From the NCBI RefSeq assembly GCF_009649685.1, contig NZ_WJPK01000001.1, positions 190,760 through 254,759 of the forward strand: DNA of 64,000 bases, read 5' to 3'. This DNA comes from Flavobacteriaceae bacterium EG-1 (GTDB lineage Bacteria; Bacteroidota; Bacteroidia; Flavobacteriales; Flavobacteriaceae). The position numbers and the translations under genes were made by a program. Under the pieces are notes generated by a model, which was not told where the DNA came from, did not search any database, and saw nothing but the letters and a program-made list of their open reading frames with translations. Every line of letters begins with the position of its first letter. Within the stretch, counting starts at the first letter, position 1. Shown here piece after piece: positions 59,964 to 64,000 of this stretch.

Positions 59964-61676
59964 TTAATGTTCAATAGCTTCACCAGCATTATTCGGAATA
60001 CGTATATCTTCTACTATTTTTTGAACAGTTTCCGGAGGTTCAGGGGTAAACTTCATAATAGCAATCGATACTATAAAATTAACAAGCATTGCAACACTAC
60101 CAAAACCTTCAGGTGAAATTCCAAACCACCAGCTATCTTTTAATCCTTCTACTGCTTCCTTACCTCCATCAAAAATTCCGAATTTAAACTTGAGCATGTA
60201 AAAGAGCATTAAAGTTATACCAATAACCATTCCGGCTATTGCACCTTCTTTATTCATTTTTTTGTAAAATATACCAAGAACAATAGCAGGGAAAAAAGAT
60301 GCTGCGGCCAAACCAAATGCCAAAGCTACAACAGCAGCTACAAATCCAGGTGGGTTGATACCAAAATATCCGGCAATAACAACTGCAACTGTGGCTGCAC
60401 CTCTTGCTGCCCATAGTTCTCCTTTATCAGAAATGTCCGGTTTAAAAACCTTTTTAATTAAATCATGAGAAACAGATGAAGAGATAACAAGTAATAATCC
60501 GGCTGCTGTTGATAGTGCGGCTGCAAGACCTCCTGCAGCTACCAAAGCTATTACCCAAGCTGGTAAATTAGCTATTTCCGGATTGGCTAATACCATGATA
60601 TCTCTATTTACATTGAGTTCGTTTTTACTTTTATCAGCAACGTACTGAATTTTACCATCACCATTTTTATCTTCGAAAGCAATCAATCCAGTAATTTCCC
60701 ATTTCGAAAACCACTCAGGCATTTCGGCGTAGGGTTTGTTGTTAACGGTATCAATCATATTGGTCCGAGCAAAAACTGATACGGCAGGAGCAGCAGTATA
60801 CAAAATTGCAATAAGTAATAAAGCCCAACCTGCAGATTTACGCGCGTCTTTTACACGTTTTACAGTAAAGAACCGAACAATAACATGTGGTAATCCGGCA
60901 GTGCCCACCATTAATGCTAGTGTAATTGCAAATACATCAATCATTGATTTGGAACCACTAGTATATTCATCAAAACCTAATTCGGTTGATAATCCATCTA
61001 ATTTATCAAGTAGGAAAATACCAGAACCATCACTTAAAGTTGAGCCCATTCCCAATTGCGGTATTGGGTTTCCCGTCATTTGAAAAGAAATAAATATGGC
61101 AGGAACCATAAAAGCAAAAATAAGCACGCAATATTGCGCAACCTGAGTATAAGTGATACCCTTCATTCCTCCGAGAACGGCATAAAAAAGTACAATTACC
61201 ATACCTATAATTACGCCTGTTGTCATATCAACCTCTAGAAAACGCGAAAATACTAGGCCTACCCCTTGCATTTGACCCGCGACATAAGTAAATGAAACTA
61301 GTAAAGCGCAAAGTACTGCAACAAGTCTTGCAGTTTTTGAGTAGTATCTGTCACCAATAAAGTCCGGTACTGTAAACTTTCCAAATTTTCGCAAATATGG
61401 TGCTAGGAGTAGGGCTAGCAATACATAGCCCCCTGTCCACCCCATTAAATATACCGACCCATCATAACCAGCGAAAGCGATTATGCCTGCCATTGAAATA
61501 AAAGATGCAGCAGACATCCAATCGGCAGCGGTAGCCATGCCATTGGCAAGTGGTGAAACACCACCACCAGCAACATAAAATTCTTTCGTAGATCCCGCAC
61601 GAGACCAAATAGCAATGCCAATGTAAATTGAAAATGTAATGCCGACTAAAATATAAGTCCAAATTTGAACACTCAT
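59964..61676 (-). CDS. Sodium:solute symporter (VC_2705/ActP-like), large subunit
   Basis: A 570-residue SSS-family transporter with about 13 TM helices. Signature regions: AGGGVSPLANGMATAADWMS near residue 35, FLEVDMTTGVIIGMVIVLFY (145-164), GGLAAALSTAAGLLLVISSS near 390. It contains an extracytoplasmic loop with DKNGDGKIQ, an EF-hand-like calcium loop. The pairing with a DUF4212 protein puts it in the VC_2705 subfamily, which is thought to import acetate or other small monocarboxylates. The acs/ALDH neighbourhood supports that substrate. Confidence 0.88.
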   Translation of the reverse strand: MSVQIWTYILVGITFSIYIGIAIWSRAGSTKEFYVAGGGVSPLANGMATAADWMSAASFISMAGIIAFAGYDGSVYLMGWTGGYVLLALLLAPYLRKFGKFTVPDFIGDRYYSKTARLVAVLCALLVSFTYVAGQMQGVGLVFSRFLEVDMTTGVIIGMVIVLFYAVLGGMKGITYTQVAQYCVLIFAFMVPAIFISFQMTGNPIPQLGMGSTLSDGSGIFLLDKLDGLSTELGFDEYTSGSKSMIDVFAITLALMVGTAGLPHVIVRFFTVKRVKDARKSAGWALLLIAILYTAAPAVSVFARTNMIDTVNNKPYAEMPEWFSKWEITGLIAFEDKNGDGKIQYVADKSKNELNVNRDIMVLANPEIANLPAWVIALVAAGGLAAALSTAAGLLLVISSSVSHDLIKKVFKPDISDKGELWAARGAATVAVVIAGYFGINPPGFVAAVVALAFGLAAASFFPAIVLGIFYKKMNKEGAIAGMVIGITLMLFYMLKFKFGIFDGGKEAVEGLKDSWWFGISPEGFGSVAMLVNFIVSIAIMKFTPEPPETVQKIVEDIRIPNNAGEAIEH

Positions 61677-61758
61677 AAGTTTGGTTTTGTTTGCACACCC
61701 TAAAAAGAGTGTTCGTTGGTTTTAGTAATTGGTGAAGTGTATTTTTATACGAATATTA

Positions 61759-62019
61759 TTATTCATCATATCCGTATTTCTTATCTAATTTATTCATCAA
61801 TCGTACATATACGAATATTAGTACAACAAATACATAGATAGAGCCTTGTTGGGCAAACCAGAAGCCTAATTTGAATCCACCAAGTCGAATAGTGTCAAGA
61901 GCATCTTTAAAAAGTATACCAGCACCATAGGATACAATAAACCAAATGGCTAGAAGAATAAAGAGGTATTTTACGTTTTCTTTCCAATAGGCTGAGGCCT
62001 TTTTTTGTTGCTCTGACAT
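61759..62019 (-). CDS. DUF4212 family small subunit of the SSS symporter
   Basis: An 86-residue membrane protein with two TM helices (YLFILLAIWFIVSYGAGILF and GSIYVFVVLIFVYVRLMN) and the conserved GFKLGFWFAQQGSIYV linking part. DUF4212 proteins regularly precede VC_2705-type symporters and are regarded as their small subunit. I start at MSEQQKK; the ORF's longer start adds a hydrophobic stretch outside the family. It lies 82 bases upstream of the symporter gene. Confidence 0.87.
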   Translation of the reverse strand: MSEQQKKASAYWKENVKYLFILLAIWFIVSYGAGILFKDALDTIRLGGFKLGFWFAQQGSIYVFVVLIFVYVRLMNKLDKKYGYDE

Positions 62020-62093
62020 AAATAAAAAGTTTAATTTTATGAACTCACTAATATAATAAATTACCAATGCCAAATACTAGGCATTATCGACTT

Positions 62094-63170
62094 TTAACAT
62101 GGTAAATAAATCACTCCACTGGAGGAATTTGTTACAGCTCCAGTAACAGATTTAAGCACATTAATTTTGTTTTCTAATCGTAGTACACCCATTAAAGAAA
62201 AAACAAGCGCTTCTTTAAATTCTATTAATTGTTTGGAGGTTGGAACAACTTTAATTTTGTCGCCTAATTTTTCTTTTAATATTGAAATTAAGAATTCGTT
62301 TAAAGCCCCGCCACCCGTTACTAACAATGAACTTTCCGGAGTGCAGTTATGTTTTTTTAACTCTATAGAAACTTGTTCACAAATATGATGTACACTTGTA
62401 CATAAAAGATTTTGCATACTATCTTCGGTATTATCCACAATGGGCACGACTTTTTCAACAAACCATTCATACCCTATAGATTTTGGAAAAGGCAGTTTAT
62501 AATAGTCTAGGTTATTTAGTTGATTAAGCATTTCTAAATTAATAGTACCACTTTTAGCTAGTTTACCTCCATTGTCATAATCAATTCCATTTTTTTGAGT
62601 GATGTGATTTAAAATCATATTAGCCAAACCAATATCGTATGCTATTCGGTTATCATCTTTTTCAAATGATACATTACTAATACCACCTAAGTTTAAACAA
62701 AATGAATATTCGCCAAAAAATAGTTTATCACCAATTGGCACTAAAGGAGCTCCTTGTCCTCCTAAAGCTACATCATTTGTTCGAAAATCACATATTACTT
62801 TCTGTTTACTAGCATTGGCTAAATGCTGACCAGAACCAATTTGAAAAGTTAAACCATTTTCTGGTTGATGATGTGTTGTATGGCCATGACTAGCAATGGC
62901 ATCAACTTCAAGCGTATTTTCATCAATAAAAGCTTTCGCCTGTTGTCCCAACCAGGTGCCATAATAATTGTGTAATATTAAAAGCTCCTCGGCGGTAAGC
63001 CGAATCGAATTTTTCAGCTTGTTTTGTAATTCTATCGAGTACTTAATACTTTTTGTTTTTTTTATTTCAAATTTATAGGTGGTATTTTCTTGCCAAATAG
63101 CACAATATGCAAGGTCTAGGCCATCTAAAGATGTGCCAGACATTAAACCTAAAATATTATATGTTTTCAT
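62094..63170 (-). CDS. anmK: Anhydro-N-acetylmuramic acid kinase
   Basis: A 358-residue ASKHA-fold enzyme that hydrolyses and phosphorylates 1,6-anhydro-MurNAc to MurNAc-6-P. The N-terminal ATP-binding GLMSGTSLDGLDLAYC, SHGHTTHHQP near residue 93, NLGGISNVSF near 160, YDIGLANMILN near 173 and LLVTGGGALNEFL near 283 are diagnostic. Complete. It directly follows the GH3 gene (4-base gap), so peptidoglycan-recycling enzymes are linked. Confidence 0.94.
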   Translation of the reverse strand: MKTYNILGLMSGTSLDGLDLAYCAIWQENTTYKFEIKKTKSIKYSIELQNKLKNSIRLTAEELLILHNYYGTWLGQQAKAFIDENTLEVDAIASHGHTTHHQPENGLTFQIGSGQHLANASKQKVICDFRTNDVALGGQGAPLVPIGDKLFFGEYSFCLNLGGISNVSFEKDDNRIAYDIGLANMILNHITQKNGIDYDNGGKLAKSGTINLEMLNQLNNLDYYKLPFPKSIGYEWFVEKVVPIVDNTEDSMQNLLCTSVHHICEQVSIELKKHNCTPESSLLVTGGGALNEFLISILKEKLGDKIKVVPTSKQLIEFKEALVFSLMGVLRLENKINVLKSVTGAVTNSSSGVIYLPC

Positions 63171-63174
63171 TTCT

Positions 63175-64000
63175 CTAAGCCGTTTGTATCGGTAAAAGAC
63201 CGATTAAATCTAAGTTACCTAAAAATTGATTGGCAGCAACATTCTGAAATTCTATTGAATTTTGATAGGCCGCCACCAGCACTTTCGTATTTTTAATATC
63301 AAGGATATTTAGCAAGTAAGGGTTTCCGAATAAAAAAACCACAACGTTTTTTTTATTTACTAACCTGTTTATTAAAGTAATTTCTTTATGTGTAAAGCCA
63401 AAATTATTAGAAGGTTTTACTTGTGGAGGAAAAAGGGCCAACAGTACATTTTCCTCAGAAAATATCCTTTCATCAATCAATTCCAGCGATATAAACTTTA
63501 GGTCATTCTTAATAGTTTTAAAAAAATGATTATTAGATGCTAGCAAATTTGAAACGCCAATAAAACCCTTTATTCTAAAATTATTTATTGCATTAGTATT
63601 TCCTTTAACTAATGTGATACTTTTTTTGGCAATTTCTTGGTTTAAATCTTCAACCAAAATACTTGCTTTTTCTATGCCGTTAACTATTTTAGGAATTGCT
63701 TTTTCTTTTAGGAGCCATACTCGTTTGAAACTCTCTTCAATTTGACTTGCCGAAGCTTGCTTCAAAATTAAATTAATCCCTTCGGCAGTATTTTCAGCAA
63801 AGCATAGAACATCATTACCAGCATCGAAAGCTAGCCATTCTAATTCACCTTTAACTGGGTATTCTTTCGAGACAGCATGCATGTTAAGAGCGTCGGAAAT
63901 AACAACACCTTTAAAATTCATTTCATCCCGAAGCACACCTTTAATAATTTTTTTGGAGATGCTAGAAGGTATGTTTTCACCATTTGCAAGTGATGGGATT
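63175..64000 (-). CDS. Glycoside hydrolase family 3 (NagZ-type beta-N-acetylhexosaminidase), 3' part
   Basis: The C-terminal 275 or so residues of a GH3 enzyme whose 5' end lies beyond the right edge; the frame is open to position 64000 (IPSLANGENIPSS upstream of VLRDEMNFKG). The catalytic-nucleophile region is FKGVVISDALNMHAV. The remainder is a C-terminal GH3_C-like domain rather than only the TIM barrel of short NagZ. Next to anmK it likely releases GlcNAc from muropeptides. Its lipoprotein or signal region cannot be seen. Confidence 0.85.
   Translation of the reverse strand, partial: IPSLANGENIPSSISKKIIKGVLRDEMNFKGVVISDALNMHAVSKEYPVKGELEWLAFDAGNDVLCFAENTAEGINLILKQASASQIEESFKRVWLLKEKAIPKIVNGIEKASILVEDLNQEIAKKSITLVKGNTNAINNFRIKGFIGVSNLLASNNHFFKTIKNDLKFISLELIDERIFSEENVLLALFPPQVKPSNNFGFTHKEITLINRLVNKKNVVVFLFGNPYLLNILDIKNTKVLVAAYQNSIEFQNVAANQFLGNLDLIGLLPIQTA

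Noticed and set aside
1-64000. Defence islands, CRISPR arrays, prophage or insertion sequences
   Set aside because: I looked for repeated spacers, transposases, integrases and toxin-antitoxin pairs and saw none; gene content is core metabolism and envelope functions.

Overview
This window is a contiguous, densely coded piece of an AT-rich Bacteroidota chromosome, almost certainly family Flavobacteriaceae; the genus cannot be fixed from sequence alone. The evidence is gldI (gliding lipoprotein), Bacteroidota-restricted families (DUF6048, DUF6452, DUF6503, DUF6122, DUF5683, DUF3810, CCC-motif protein), a TonB-dependent receptor with a CarboxypepD-like N-terminus, a long signal peptidase I, and Bacteroidota-type -7 promoter elements (TAnnTTTG). 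I see no rRNA, tRNA, insertion sequence, prophage, CRISPR array or defence island. No stretch longer than 300 bases lacks a gene or RNA.

Layout. 1-4736: end of a DUF4268 gene, ZIP transporter, THUMP rRNA methyltransferase, DUF6048/DUF6452 pair, rlmD. 4912-11377: mechanosensitive channel, ornithine aminotransferase, small membrane proteins, Smr protein, cysteine desulfurase, CsgG-like secreted protein. 11400-15566: TonB receptor and M23 peptidase, apparently one operon with the CsgG-like gene. 15771-18237: small coiled-coil protein, zapA, a 6S RNA gene that is not an ORF, and rny. 18384-25156: CBS protein, purA, a Fur homolog, relA/spoT, M48 protease, SpoU methyltransferase. 25220-33656: DUF6503 lipoprotein and a molybdenum-cofactor cluster (moaD, moaE, racemase, moaC, mobA, moeB-rhodanese, TSUP transporter; moeA and moaA on the other strand; xdhC).

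33723-40994: DUF3810 protein, cyclophilin-FKBP fusion, gldI, nrnA, ndk, DUF721, lipoprotein, recF, TPR protein. 41000-46487: ribH, small membrane protein, mutL, two rhomboids, EEP phosphatase. 46488-53502: DUF6122, WbqC, lepB, dapB, DUF5683, parB, parA, then ftsB-like and udk. 53667-62019: MFS exporter and a C2 module (acs, DUF779, aldehyde dehydrogenase, AraC regulator, Na+/solute symporter with DUF4212 subunit) that fits aldehyde to acetate to acetyl-CoA metabolism. 62094-64000: anmK and the 3' part of a GH3/NagZ gene, a peptidoglycan-recycling pair.

Most of the window is core and conserved. I did not find a convincing new system. The observations most worth checking are: the zapA-6S RNA-rny arrangement and the inverted repeats in the rny leader; a racemase gene inside the Moco operon; loss of one Cys from each CXXC of the MoeB-like enzyme fused to rhodanese; a MutL with degenerate endonuclease motifs; inverted repeats between the AraC regulator and aldehyde dehydrogenase; and several -7 elements lying only 4-5 bases from start codons, suggesting leaderless mRNAs. 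Product names rest on recalled family signatures, since no database search was possible.
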